The position numbers and the translations under genes were made by a program. Positions 7,272 to 15,864 of a stretch of 64,000 bases of DNA are shown in pieces. Below the pieces are notes generated by a model. It did no database searches and was not told the DNA's origin. It saw only the letters and a program-made list of their open reading frames with translations. The stretch is taken from the NCBI GenBank assembly GCA_947650155.1, contig CANSUS010000010.1:1-64000 (forward strand). Direction: 5' to 3'. Each line of letters opens with the position of its first letter. The stretch's first letter is position 1. This DNA is from an uncultured Lachnospiraceae bacterium (lineage in GTDB: Bacteria; Bacillota; Clostridia; Lachnospirales; Lachnospiraceae).

Positions 7272-8269
7272 GGATTGTTACTCTGCCATCTCCAGGAATC
7301 CGCACACATATCTTTAATTCCATACTGCGCTTTCCATCCCAGTTCTCTTTCTGCCTTTTCCGCATTGGAGTAGCAGGTTGCAATATCCCCTGCACGTCTT
7401 TCTTTGATTACATACGGAATCTTTACGCCGTTTGCCTCTTCAAAATTCTTTACTATATCCAATACGCTGTAACCTGTACCGGTTCCCAAATTATAGATGC
7501 AGAGTCCTGCTTTCTCTTCAATTTTCTTTAACGCTTTTACATGACCGACTGCAAGATCCACTACATGGATATAGTCCCTGACGCCGGTGCCGTCCGGTGT
7601 ATCATAATCATTTCCAAACACACCCAATTCCTTTAATTTTCCCACTGCAACCTGTGTAATGTAAGGCATTAAGTTATTCGGAATGCCGTTCGGATTTTCA
7701 CCGATCGTTCCGCTTTTGTGAGCGCCGATTGGATTGAAGTAACGAAGCAATATTACGTTCCATTCCGGATCTGCTTTCTGCATATCGGAAAGAATCTGCT
7801 CCAGCATGGATTTCGTCCATCCGTAAGGATTCGTACACTGTCCCTTAGGACATTCTTCTGTAATCGGAATGATCGCCGGATCTCCGTAGACAGTCGCAGA
7901 AGAAGAGAAGATAATATTCTTTACATTATGTTTTCTCATCACGTCTACTAACGTCAGTGTACCCGCAATATTATTGTTATAATACTCCCAGGGCTTCTGA
8001 ACAGACTCCCCTACCGCTTTCAATCCTGCAAAATGTATACAGGAATCAATTTTTTCCTTTGCAAAGATTTCTTCTAAAGCTGCTCTGTCAAGGATATCGG
8101 CTTTATAAAAGGTTACCGGCTTTCCTGTGATTTTTTCCACACGTTTTAGAGATTTTTCGCTTGCATTGCTTAAGTTATCCACTACGACTACGTCATAACC
8201 TGCATTTTGTAATTCCACTACTGTATGGCTGCCGATATAACCGGCGCCGCCCGTTACTAAAATTGCCAT
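7253..8269 (-). CDS. galE: UDP-glucose 4-epimerase
   Basis: 338 residues, the usual GalE length. The N-terminal NAD-binding motif is [12 protein letters not shown] (residues 5-16). The catalytic serine region is SSSATVYG, and the Tyr-Lys pair is in [12 protein letters not shown]. It interconverts UDP-galactose and UDP-glucose in the cytoplasm, the last step of the Leloir pathway. The ATG follows a GGAGGAAAA ribosome binding site. It sits directly downstream of a UDP-sugar pyrophosphorylase gene on the same strand, so together they can make and interconvert UDP-hexoses for galactose use or for exopolysaccharide and glycolipid synthesis. It also has its own promoter. Confidence 0.97.
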   Translation of the reverse strand: MAILVTGGAGYIGSHTVVELQNAGYDVVVVDNLSNASEKSLKRVEKITGKPVTFYKADILDRAALEEIFAKEKIDSCIHFAGLKAVGESVQKPWEYYNNNIAGTLTLVDVMRKHNVKNIIFSSSATVYGDPAIIPITEECPKGQCTNPYGWTKSMLEQILSDMQKADPEWNVILLRYFNPIGAHKSGTIGENPNGIPNNLMPYITQVAVGKLKELGVFGNDYDTPDGTGVRDYIHVVDLAVGHVKALKKIEEKAGLCIYNLGTGTGYSVLDIVKNFEEANGVKIPYVIKERRAGDIATCYSNAEKAERELGWKAQYGIKDMCADSWRWQSNNPNGYDE

Positions 8270-8386
8270 TTTTCCTCCATTCCCGCAAACAGTAAAAATA
8301 AATATCTTTTCTCTGTCAGCGTCAAACGCCAGATTGTTTTTTTGTTTCGTTCTGATTATATTCTTACTCTTTTTTTCTATATTAAC

Positions 8387-8415
8387 AATATTTTAATGTT
8401 GCTAAAACCTGTCAA
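8387..8415 (-). promoter_or_regulatory. Promoter of galE
   Basis: TTGACA (8415-8410), 17 bases, AATATT (8392-8387) on the minus strand. The rest of the gap 8270-8452 is AT-rich with no other clear element. Confidence 0.5.
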
Positions 8416-8452
8416 AATGTTATATCACTATTTGCAGGCAAAAGTCGGGAAT

Positions 8453-9679
8453 TTACAGGGGAATCCCGTTTTGTTTTAAAAGTTCTCTGGCGCTTTCCAC
8501 AGAATCAATACCGGTTTTATTTTTAATCGGAGCAAATTCCTTTTCCCGCACTACTTCAAATGCGAGGCTGCTGTCCAGTTTATGAATCATATCCAATACC
8601 AGATTTTCAAACTTATAGCCATTTGGTTCCTCCGGTTTGATCAGATCAGCATTCTCATCGATATAAGAAATCTTTTTCTCAACAATATGCAGCGGAAGAT
8701 CTTTTTCCAAAAGTTCTTCCAGATCTTTTTCACGGAACAGATAGTTCAAAATAACGCCGAAATTATATGCCGGCTCTCCATTTTCGTCTTTGGCATTCAT
8801 CAATTCTTCTGTCAGCTCGTAATATTCCACGATAGACGGTTTTCCATCTTCCAGACATACCACCCCGACCTTTTCATCAGGGGCATTTTTCTTTACTACT
8901 TTGGAGCCTACCGCACAGTCAGACAAAATAGTCGCGCCAATAAAGCAGGGATCGCAAATACGCTGCAATACGTTATCTACTGCAAACACATTTAACCATT
9001 CAATACCGCTTTTCCTGATTTTTTCCAATACGCCGCAGCTGTTCATAGAGGCAAACCATCCGCCGTTTCCATTGGGGGATGTGGAAATTTTGTTTTTTGC
9101 CTCCATATACACTTTTCCATTATAGTCTGCCGCCGGCGCCATCTCCTGCTTAAAAAAAGTTACATGATCCGCGTCATAGCCAAAAAAATGATGTTCATTA
9201 AAAAAACGGATGGTAGCGTCGTTATTTTTATCACTGGTCATAATAAAGAGCGGAATCCATGCATCGGCATGCTTCACAACTTCCATCATATTCTCGATCA
9301 GCCTCTGGAAAATAAATACCTCTCTGGTCAGACCAATATTATACATTCCTTTGGGATCGTCGGAGCCAAGTCTTGTCCCCATGCCTCCGGCAAGTAACAC
9401 TGCACCAACTTTTCCTGCTTTGATTGCTTCAAGACCTGCCGCTTCAAACTGCTCTCTGTTCTTTTCGATTGTGTCAAGCTGCATGGCCGCTAAAGGTTCA
9501 ATTTTCCCTTTTTTTGACATTTCATCCTTTTTAGAACAGTATTTCAATACTTCAAAATCTGTCTCTTCAATTTGCTGCAGAAGTTCTGTTCTTTCCTTCT
9601 CTGTCAGTTCATCATAATATTTCAACACATGGAGCTGCCCATATTTTTCCAATTTGTTTTTTGCTTCTTCATAATTCAT
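8453..9679 (-). CDS. UDP-sugar pyrophosphorylase (UDPGP family)
   Basis: 408 residues of the eukaryotic-like UDPGP/UAP1 nucleotidyltransferase family, not the bacterial GalU type. The signature LLAGGMGTRLGSDDPKGMYN (about residues 95-115) binds the nucleotide, and a later NGNGGWFASM is the sugar-binding loop. It joins UTP with a sugar-1-phosphate (glucose, galactose or GlcNAc; the substrate cannot be fixed from sequence) to give the UDP-sugar and pyrophosphate. The ATG has an AGGAGAGG ribosome binding site. Immediately downstream is galE, which supports a joint role in UDP-hexose supply, as in galactose salvage pathways of gut anaerobes. Confidence 0.9.
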   Translation of the reverse strand: MNYEEAKNKLEKYGQLHVLKYYDELTEKERTELLQQIEETDFEVLKYCSKKDEMSKKGKIEPLAAMQLDTIEKNREQFEAAGLEAIKAGKVGAVLLAGGMGTRLGSDDPKGMYNIGLTREVFIFQRLIENMMEVVKHADAWIPLFIMTSDKNNDATIRFFNEHHFFGYDADHVTFFKQEMAPAADYNGKVYMEAKNKISTSPNGNGGWFASMNSCGVLEKIRKSGIEWLNVFAVDNVLQRICDPCFIGATILSDCAVGSKVVKKNAPDEKVGVVCLEDGKPSIVEYYELTEELMNAKDENGEPAYNFGVILNYLFREKDLEELLEKDLPLHIVEKKISYIDENADLIKPEEPNGYKFENLVLDMIHKLDSSLAFEVVREKEFAPIKNKTGIDSVESARELLKQNGIPL

Positions 9680-9784
9680 TTTCTTTTACCTCTCCTTTTG
9701 TTCTTTCGTTACTCAATCTTATGCATGCAAAACGCTGCCGGTAACTATTCGATCCACAGATTTATACCAAAACAGCTTTTGACA

Positions 9785-9813
9785 ATATTACCACATTTTT
9801 CTGCCCAATACAA
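9785..9813 (-). promoter_or_regulatory. Promoter of the pyrophosphorylase gene
   Basis: TTGTAT (9813-9808), 17 bases, then TGGTAATAT with an extended -10 (9790-9785) on the minus strand, about 105 bases before the start codon. Confidence 0.6.
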
Positions 9814-9872
9814 TTTATTTAAAAAGCCTGTTCGGCCTTCTTCCCGACAGTTATTTCATACAAAGGCTTATC

Positions 9873-9912
9873 TAAAAAACAGGCTGCAAGTGGTTCTCAT
9901 CCTGCAGCCTGT
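9873..9912 (-). terminator. Intrinsic terminator
   Basis: ACAGGCTGCA/TGCAGCCTGT stem, then six T on the minus strand, 35 bases downstream of the 80-residue protein gene. Confidence 0.85.
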
Positions 9913-9946
9913 CTCTTTCATTCTTATTATTTACTTTTCACATTGA

Positions 9947-10189
9947 TTAAAGAACGGTATTTCTATCCATTTCGGAAAGGAACATTCCTTCGTCATTGAT
10001 GGAATTTACAATTTGCTCCATCTCCTTTTTGGATTTTGCATCCCGGCTTTTGTTGATCAGTTCTTCTTTTTGTGCTTCTGTCAGTTTTGAATAACCGGTA
10101 AGCGCCTTTTCATTCATGGCAAGCGCCATTCCGAACCCTATCGGAACCCCGTCAAAAGGAATTCCGGCACTATTGAGATCCCCTAACAT
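9947..10189 (-). CDS. Small conserved hypothetical protein
   Basis: 80 residues from the ATG at 10189, which has an AAAGGAG ribosome binding site 8 bases away; the in-frame ATG at 10207 lacks one. The N-terminus contains GIPFDGVPIGFGMALAMNE, followed by a charged helical stretch (LTEAQKEELINKSRDAKSKKEMEQIV). It resembles short clostridial proteins with a GFGMALAMNE-like motif, which have no known function. There is no signal peptide or metal site. It has its own terminator and lies downstream of the LRR/toxin genes on the same strand, 82 bases away, so it could be the last gene of that transcript. Confidence 0.7.
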   Translation of the reverse strand: MLGDLNSAGIPFDGVPIGFGMALAMNEKALTGYSKLTEAQKEELINKSRDAKSKKEMEQIVNSINDEGMFLSEMDRNTVL

Positions 10190-10271
10190 ATGCCACACTC
10201 CTTTCATGCTGATGCAGTGATAAAAATATCCTGCATGAAATTAGTATGGATGATTTTTATATAATTATGTT

Positions 10272-11159
10272 TTAAAAATCCAGAGATAATGTATCAAAAA
10301 AATCTTCTTTTTTCATATTTTCTTCCCTGTAACGCATAAAATACGCCTTCATCTCCGCATATTCCTGCCCGGAATCTTCCAAAACAGCGTCAAAATTTTC
10401 CTCTGTCAAACAGCCGGTTCTGGCAAAAATTTCAAAATAATCCCTTTTTTCCCCATGCGCTTTCACAACTTCCCACGCCGCTTCCGATTCGCAGCCCTTT
10501 GTACAGCCCCTGACAAAAGCCAGCAGCTTTTCTTCTGTCTCTTTTCTTAAACGATAGGGATTACTTAACCGTACAAAAGCAAGCTGCGCCTTTTTTTGAC
10601 GCTTCTCCTTTACAAATTCCTCCAGATTCACATTCAGATCCTCTTCTCCGCAGAGTACTACTTTACTGTAACCCTCTTCATCATCCGCATTAAGCAGGCT
10701 GAAAAGTCTCGCATCCCACTTTTCAATCCAATGTTCTTCTTCTGCCTCCCAGGGCGTCAGAAGATATTCCGCATCGAGGAGAACCGGCACTGCGCCGAGC
10801 AGCCGCCAGGGATGTTCCTCTTCTTTATCCCCTCTTTTACAGCAAATCTCCCGCAGAGACGTGCAGGAAAAGAAAATGCCTTTTCCAAGCGTCAGCTTTT
10901 TTTTGGGAAGAAAAACTATCTCTAAACTGCTGCAATAAGCAAATGCCCATTCCTCCAATACCTGTATTGTATCAGGAAGCACAATCTCCAAAAGATTTTT
11001 TTTGCTTAAAAATGCCTTTTTTGCTATTTTATAAACTGGTTTTCCTTCGATATTCCGCGGGACTTCAATCTCGCTTTCTTTTCCGTCATATCCGGTAATG
11101 CTTATGCCCTTTTCTTCTGTTCGGTAATAAAAATGATCCTGTATTTTTTCAAAACTCAA
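10272..11159 (-). CDS. Leucine-rich-repeat (BspA-like) protein, TTG start
   Basis: 295 residues. The first 120 residues hold two to three LRR_5/BspA-type repeats (EIEVPRNIEGKPVYKIAKKAF, split here as units with conserved IPxxIxxIxxxAF spacing). The C-terminal half is charged and helical, of no recognised family. No signal peptide is seen, so it is probably cytoplasmic, unlike classical surface BspA proteins. The start is a TTG at 11159 placed 6 bases after a perfect AAGGAGG that lies inside the end of the toxin gene. The two reading frames overlap by 11 bases, so translation should be coupled to the toxin. Whether it takes part in the toxin system is unknown. Confidence 0.8.
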   Translation of the reverse strand: MSFEKIQDHFYYRTEEKGISITGYDGKESEIEVPRNIEGKPVYKIAKKAFLSKKNLLEIVLPDTIQVLEEWAFAYCSSLEIVFLPKKKLTLGKGIFFSCTSLREICCKRGDKEEEHPWRLLGAVPVLLDAEYLLTPWEAEEEHWIEKWDARLFSLLNADDEEGYSKVVLCGEEDLNVNLEEFVKEKRQKKAQLAFVRLSNPYRLRKETEEKLLAFVRGCTKGCESEAAWEVVKAHGEKRDYFEIFARTGCLTEENFDAVLEDSGQEYAEMKAYFMRYREENMKKEDFFDTLSLDF

Positions 11160-11661
11160 GTTGTGCCTCCTTGTAACTTTCCAACAACTCATGGTGAAAA
11201 TATTGCAGCGTCGAATACCTGTATATACGTTCAAATTCTTTTTCATCATATTTGCTTGATTTTCCCAAAAGACGGTCTACATAGTGATCAATATATTTTT
11301 GCGCGTCATTCTTGATATACTCTATATTATCCCTTGTTTCATTAAATTCATCTTTATCTATGACCGCGTTTACTGTCCCAATATATTCACTTTTTTGGAT
11401 TATCACAATTTTGCTGTAATCCAGTCCGGAATCTGTCCTTTGAGATCGAAGACTTTTTTTAAATTTAAATGCATATTTATGATTGATATGACTTCTATAT
11501 GGTATACATATAAAATATTCATAATGCGACTGTATTAACAGGCAGTTATACGGTCTGTTATTCTTTCTCACAATTTCTCTATAGGGTGGGTCAGGGTAAT
11601 CAACAAAGAACTTATCGGTTAGACTTAATATCTGATAATCAAAAGAATCTTCTTTAAACAA
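11149..11661 (-). CDS. Type III toxin-antitoxin toxin, ToxN/AbiQ superfamily (TenpN/CptN-like)
   Basis: 170 residues. The pattern RPY (36-38), IPYRSHINHKYAFKFK (53-68), GLDYSKIVII (79-88), YIG, then a helical tail with STLQYFHHEL (150-159), matches the TenpN-like endoribonuclease toxins as I know them. Such toxins cut RNA and are held inactive by a small structured RNA. Here the start is a TTG at 11661 with AAGGAG 8 bases upstream. Just before it come a sigma-A promoter, a folded 118-base RNA and a terminator, so toxin translation would depend on read-through. That layout is the hallmark of type III systems. It could be defence, plasmid-type addiction or stress related. The subfamily (TenpN or CptN) is less certain than the superfamily. 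Confidence 0.78.
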   Translation of the reverse strand: MFKEDSFDYQILSLTDKFFVDYPDPPYREIVRKNNRPYNCLLIQSHYEYFICIPYRSHINHKYAFKFKKSLRSQRTDSGLDYSKIVIIQKSEYIGTVNAVIDKDEFNETRDNIEYIKNDAQKYIDHYVDRLLGKSSKYDEKEFERIYRYSTLQYFHHELLESYKEAQLEF

Positions 11662-11678
11662 AATAGGATCTCCTTAGT

Positions 11679-11705
11679 AAAAACGGGAGAGTAACCACTC
11701 TCCCG
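11679..11705 (-). terminator. Terminator between antitoxin RNA and toxin gene
   Basis: CGGGAGAGT/ACTCTCCCG stem with a GGTT loop, then five T on the minus strand, 18 bases before the toxin TTG. In type III loci this element sets the ratio of RNA antitoxin to toxin mRNA. Confidence 0.88.
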
Positions 11706-11796
11706 CGCTTTTCATCACTCGGTCACTTTTATTTTACCGTCCTGTCAGAACCGTCACAGGACTCATCTTGTGATGAAGAAATCAATTCGATCTCTT
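11679..11796 (-). ncRNA. Candidate type III antitoxin RNA
   Basis: Predicted 118-base transcript. UUCAUCAC (11777-11770) and GUGAUGAA (11718-11711) close the structure. Inside, GUCCUGU/ACAGGAC (11762-11756 with 11745-11739) forms a 7-bp stem. Its loop contains CGGU (11753-11750), which can pair with ACCG (11723-11720) to make an H-type pseudoknot spanned by an A-rich strand. Known antitoxins of this class are pseudoknots with A-rich loops, usually in tandem repeats. Here only one clear unit is seen; a second, weak 31-base echo (GTGACGG then GTGACCG) is doubtful. A riboswitch leader is the main alternative. Confidence 0.65.
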
Positions 11797-11802
11797 ACCT
11801 AT

Positions 11803-11831
11803 AATATACTTCATGATACAAGAATATTCAA
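11803..11831 (-). promoter_or_regulatory. Promoter of the antitoxin RNA / toxin operon
   Basis: TTGAAT (11831-11826), 17 bases, TATATT (11808-11803) on the minus strand. Upstream lies a direct repeat TCTGATTTTATCTGAT around 11840-11860, a possible regulator site. Confidence 0.65.
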
Positions 11832-11887
11832 CACATATCAGATAAAATCAGATAAAATGTCTCTAAAAATATATGTTTCCTATTTTT

Positions 11888-13399
11888 TTACAGTTCAAGC
11901 GCCGCTATCGCCTTCACCATATCATTCTGCCTCTCCGACAGCATCAGCTCTTTATTATATTTTTGGTAATCCTCGCTTCCAAATCTCGAAATAAACCGGG
12001 TACTATAAGTATTTACCGTAAGTTCCGTAACAAGAATCAGCATTTCATTCCCTTCCTCGAATACTTCGCTTACAAACATAAACAGATGGTGCAGTTTTCC
12101 CTGTACTTTTGTCGTTTCCTCTTTCATATGGGCGACCTGCGCATCAAATTTTTCTTTGATCTCTGAAAAGGCTTCTTCCCCGCTCTTTTTTTCTCCCATA
12201 TACAGTCCTTTGGCCGCGCTTTCCAAAAAGGCGGTCACCTGTTTGAATTTCTTCCTGTCCGCAACGGAAAGTGTATTTGCCTTCTGCATGGATTTCAGCG
12301 CCGTTTCTCTGCCCTGTGCCTGTTTCTCCAGCATGGCAGTCATCTTTTCACTGCCTCCATCCGCGTTTTGTCTGACTGCTTTTAAGAGCGGCATCAGTTC
12401 GCTCAGATAATCAGAAGTCTCCGCCACTTCTCTCATACCGGAAACCACTTGATCGATCAGCATGGAAAGGAGGGAAAGCCTCTCGTCAAAGGGTGCTTTT
12501 TTCGCCCGTTCTTTGGCTGTGTCTGAAGCCTTTCCTTCCAATATATCTGTAATTTTATAGTCCCGTTTATATTTTTGAAACAAATCATAATAAGCGCCAA
12601 ATTCTTTCGTAATCCGGTCGTTTCTAATATACTGCCCTATCAATGTCTCATCCGGTTTTTTATTTTCTTCTTCATAAAGCGTCAGTATTTCCGAAAGATC
12701 TTCCCAGCCTCTTGCCGTTACATAGCTTCTTCCTTTCACCGTAGTTTCCACAGCATAAAAATATTCTTTTTTCAATTCCAGAAAGTTAATCACAGCGCCG
12801 TGTACCCCTTTTTCATGGGCATATTCTTTCCATACCGTAAAATCCGGCTCTATTTCCATCACGCGGAGCCTGTCTAACGTTGCCACGTCAAATTCCCGCA
12901 CCGACTTATTATATTCCGGCGGATTTCCCGCTGTTACAATCACCCATCCTTCCGGTACTGCATGTCTGCCAAATACTTTATACTGTAGAAATTGAAGCAT
13001 GGAAGGGGAAAGTGTCTCTGAAACACAATTGATCTCATCTAAAAAAAGAATCCCTTCCCTGATGCCGCTTTCTTCCATTGTTTCATAAACAGAGGCTATA
13101 ATCTCGCTCATGGTATATTCCGATATATCAAATTCTTCCGTGCCATACTCTTTATGACGGATAAAAGGAAGTCCCAGCGCCGACTGCCTGGTGTGATGCG
13201 TCATGGAGTAGGATACAAGCGCAATCCCCATCTCCTGTGCAATCTGTTCCATAACCGCCGTCTTTCCAATTCCGGGCGCGCCTAATAGAAAGATCGGTCT
13301 TTGCCTGACAACCGGAATCTTATATTCTCCAAATTTATCTTTTTTTAAATATAGAAATACAGAATCTTTTATATATTCTTTTGCCTGCTTAATGTTCAT
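11888..13399 (-). CDS. MoxR-type AAA+ ATPase
   Basis: 503 residues from the ATG at 13399, which has GGAG at 6 bases inside the end of the upstream VWA gene (11-base overlap, coupled translation). Walker A is GAPGIGKTA (about residues 40-48), and Walker B is ILFLDEINC. Sensor-type and lid regions follow. The C-terminal 200 residues are charged and helical. MoxR ATPases work with VWA-domain partners as chaperones that assemble or activate metal-containing or membrane complexes; the VWA partner is the gene directly before it. The client is unknown. Longer in-frame readings into the upstream gene are not supported by a ribosome binding site. Confidence 0.88.
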   Translation of the reverse strand: MNIKQAKEYIKDSVFLYLKKDKFGEYKIPVVRQRPIFLLGAPGIGKTAVMEQIAQEMGIALVSYSMTHHTRQSALGLPFIRHKEYGTEEFDISEYTMSEIIASVYETMEESGIREGILFLDEINCVSETLSPSMLQFLQYKVFGRHAVPEGWVIVTAGNPPEYNKSVREFDVATLDRLRVMEIEPDFTVWKEYAHEKGVHGAVINFLELKKEYFYAVETTVKGRSYVTARGWEDLSEILTLYEEENKKPDETLIGQYIRNDRITKEFGAYYDLFQKYKRDYKITDILEGKASDTAKERAKKAPFDERLSLLSMLIDQVVSGMREVAETSDYLSELMPLLKAVRQNADGGSEKMTAMLEKQAQGRETALKSMQKANTLSVADRKKFKQVTAFLESAAKGLYMGEKKSGEEAFSEIKEKFDAQVAHMKEETTKVQGKLHHLFMFVSEVFEEGNEMLILVTELTVNTYSTRFISRFGSEDYQKYNKELMLSERQNDMVKAIAALEL

Positions 13400-14738
13400 C
13401 TTTTTCTCCATTTCTGCCCGGCTTTTCGGCAGACTCCAAATCTTCTTCCTCCAACACGACTTTAATTGCCCAGGGTGGAACCTGCGGCTGCATCCGTTCT
13501 GCGAAATCATCCTCCAAAAAAGCAAAGATCGTATGGTATTCCGGCATCCTTTCCGGATAAATTCCAAGCCCGTCCGTAAAGTAAATCAGTCCTTTTAAAT
13601 TTTCAAACTCTCCCTCATCTATAAGACTGTCCACATAAGTAAATGCCGGTCTGAAATCCGTTCCGCCAAATCCCTTTAGTTTCCCGTGTTTTAAAAATGT
13701 TTCAAAATCTGCGTCACAGGTAATTTTTGTATCGCTTTGTATTTCATTGTCACACTGTAAAATGTGTACGTTTATTTTATGAAAAAAATTTTCTTCCTCT
13801 TTCAGAATGGAATAGGTCTTTCGCAAGAATGCCTGCACTGTCTCACCCCTGCAGGAAGCGGAAGTGTCCAGCACAATCACAAACTCTCTTACCTTTTTTA
13901 ACTCTTTATATTCCAACGGCTCTATCAGCGGCATGTTTCCGTATCTGGCAAGTCCATAAGTATAATAAATATAATCAAATTCATCCTCGTTTACGCAGGG
14001 TTCTTCTCCCATCACCTGAAAACGTCTCAGAATCGCACCGTAATCATACCTTTCTTTTGTCGCTTCTTCCAGATTCTTTTCCAGACTTTCCGAATTATTT
14101 TTATCTCTGGAAAAACTCTTTAAATCTGTTTTAATGCGCTCGCTGATCTTTTTCCATTGCTCCCTCGTCACTATAAGTTCTTCCCGGGGCGTCCAATAAG
14201 CGTGTTCATCCATCTTAAAAAGCGCGGTCCACTCCTTTAAGCCGTCCGCGCTTAACGGATTGATCTGAAAATATCGATATATTTTTTCTGCCGTCAGTCC
14301 CTTTACATTCTTTTTCAGAATCTGCAGCTTTTCCTTCCGCTGTCTGTCTGCCTTCATTTCCGCCGCATTCATCATCAGCTCCAAAACCGTCGCTTCCGCG
14401 GCAATATCTACGGAAAGATCCCAATACTCTTTTTCCAGCTTTCCATATTGAAAGCTATGATAAAAAATACAGTGGAATAACATATGCAGATACATATGCA
14501 CAACGAACGCCGGCTCTTCCTGATACTTTTTTAAAAGAAACACCGGATCATAATAAAGATGGGAACCGTCATGATAAACACATCCTATCCGCCCTTGGGG
14601 AACAGGTAAAAGCCCTGCCAGAGCAGCATCCATAAAGCGCATGTTCACTACAATGCTGTCTCTTGCAAGGGAAAGCACCTGTTCCGCAAGCCGTCCGATC
14701 TTTTTCTGCTTTTCCGCTTCCCTTTTATCAAATGCCAT
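13389..14738 (-). CDS. VWA-like metallopeptidase-type protein (DUF2201 class), MoxR partner
   Basis: About 449 residues. The N-terminal half contains VHMYLHMLFHCIFYHSF (a metallopeptidase-like helix with histidines) as in DUF2201. The C-terminal part is a VWA fold with the MIDAS motif DTSASCRG and, later, FGGTDFRPAF and IYFTDGLG. VWA domains bind protein partners through a metal ion. It is paired with the MoxR ATPase just downstream, and the pair is a common two-gene unit. The start is uncertain: ATGs at 14738, 14780 and 14813 are in frame; 14738 (MAFDKREAEKQKK) follows AAGGAAGAGAGAAGGG. The gene starts shortly after the S1-domain gene stop, so the three likely form an operon. Confidence 0.82.
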   Translation of the reverse strand: MAFDKREAEKQKKIGRLAEQVLSLARDSIVVNMRFMDAALAGLLPVPQGRIGCVYHDGSHLYYDPVFLLKKYQEEPAFVVHMYLHMLFHCIFYHSFQYGKLEKEYWDLSVDIAAEATVLELMMNAAEMKADRQRKEKLQILKKNVKGLTAEKIYRYFQINPLSADGLKEWTALFKMDEHAYWTPREELIVTREQWKKISERIKTDLKSFSRDKNNSESLEKNLEEATKERYDYGAILRRFQVMGEEPCVNEDEFDYIYYTYGLARYGNMPLIEPLEYKELKKVREFVIVLDTSASCRGETVQAFLRKTYSILKEEENFFHKINVHILQCDNEIQSDTKITCDADFETFLKHGKLKGFGGTDFRPAFTYVDSLIDEGEFENLKGLIYFTDGLGIYPERMPEYHTIFAFLEDDFAERMQPQVPPWAIKVVLEEEDLESAEKPGRNGEKDEH

Positions 14739-14816
14739 CCCTTCTCTCTTCCTTTCCGTATCGAAAGCTTTCCTTTGCATCCCGGAAACTTTCCTGCATC
14801 GGAACCTTTCCATGCA

Positions 14817-15758
14817 CTATAAATTCAGCTTTGCAAGCAAATCTCCAAGGGTTGTCGCTGCCTCTTCCCCCGAACTGTATTCAAAGCCTTCTGCATCGTC
14901 GATTTCATCCGTGGCCATTTCCTCCGCCACCGCCTTAATACTCAGACTGATTTTGTTATCCCGTGTATTTAACACCTTGACTCTTACTTTTTCCCCAACC
15001 GACAAAACCTCGGAAGGTTTGCGGATTCTTTTTGTACAGATCTCGGAAATATGCACCAGACCGGAAAGCCCGTCCTTTAATGCAACAAACGCGCCATAAT
15101 TGGTCAGATTTTCTACTGTTCCTTCCAAAATACTGCCCGGAACGATCATGGAAATTTTATGGTTCTGTTCCTCTCTCGCCGCCTCTTTTTCTACCGCCTT
15201 AGCAGAAAGTACCAGCTTCTCTCTTTCCTGATCCACAGTAATGACCCGTACTTTTAAAGTTTTTCCACGATAATTTTCCAGCTCCTCTTCTTCCACATAC
15301 GCAAGGGCAAGCTGGGATGCCGGAATAAATCCGCGTATTCCCTCCAGAAAAGCGGTCACACCGCCCTTCACTGCCTCTTTTACCTTTACGGTAAATACAG
15401 TTTCCTCTTCCAGCGCCGTCCGCAGTTTTTCCCATCCCAATACTTCATTGGCTTCTTTTTTAGATAGACGGATATTACCGTTTCCATCATCCATACTGAT
15501 AACTGCCGCTTCTATCACATCCCCGGGAGTTACCTGTTCCAGAACGGAAAAGTCAGGATCATTACTAAAATCTTCCGCTTTCAGCACTCCCTGCGTATAA
15601 TATCTTAAATCCACGATCACCTCTTCTTCGTCTACAGAAATAACCGTTCCCGTAATAATATCGCCTTCTTTTATTTTCCGAAAAGATGCTTCCAGTTCCG
15701 CAGCATAATCTGCCATAGATTCTCCTGTCTGCGATGTCTCATTTGTTAAATTTTCCAT
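14817..15758 (-). CDS. S1-domain RNA-binding protein (ribosomal S1-like)
   Basis: 313 residues with three S1 OB-fold domains at about 30-100, 117-188 and 205-276. The last is the canonical one (ILEGTVENLTNYGAFVAL, GLVHISEI). Short three- to four-domain S1-like proteins are usual in Firmicutes, where they bind mRNA or help translation; the E. coli protein has six. The ATG follows a near-perfect AAGGAGTAAGT. It is first in a run with the VWA and MoxR genes. An extended -10 (TGATAAAAT) sits at 15822-15830. The role is general RNA binding; a specific target is not shown. Confidence 0.88.
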   Translation of the reverse strand: MENLTNETSQTGESMADYAAELEASFRKIKEGDIITGTVISVDEEEVIVDLRYYTQGVLKAEDFSNDPDFSVLEQVTPGDVIEAAVISMDDGNGNIRLSKKEANEVLGWEKLRTALEEETVFTVKVKEAVKGGVTAFLEGIRGFIPASQLALAYVEEEELENYRGKTLKVRVITVDQEREKLVLSAKAVEKEAAREEQNHKISMIVPGSILEGTVENLTNYGAFVALKDGLSGLVHISEICTKRIRKPSEVLSVGEKVRVKVLNTRDNKISLSIKAVAEEMATDEIDDAEGFEYSSGEEAATTLGDLLAKLNL

Positions 15759-15821
15759 ACTTACTCCTTATCTGTCTGCTTTTAGACCTGCTTTTTTACA
15801 CTGCATATGCAGTCTGAAATC

Positions 15822-15830
15822 ATTTTATCA
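15822..15830 (-). promoter_or_regulatory. Extended -10 promoter before the S1-domain gene
   Basis: TGATAAAAT on the minus strand with a weak -35. The leader between it and the gene contains a small CTGCATATGCAG hairpin. Confidence 0.4.
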
Positions 15831-15864
15831 TAACTTCCCTATTATCGCTATGATTATCCTGTTG

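Noticed and set aside
8582-8995. Plus-strand frames within the pyrophosphorylase gene
   Set aside because: Antisense shadows of a well-conserved coding sequence, without ribosome binding sites.
11706-11796. Riboswitch upstream of the toxin gene
   Set aside because: No known aptamer consensus was recognised, and promoter-RNA-terminator-toxin is the standard type III layout; kept as an alternative only.
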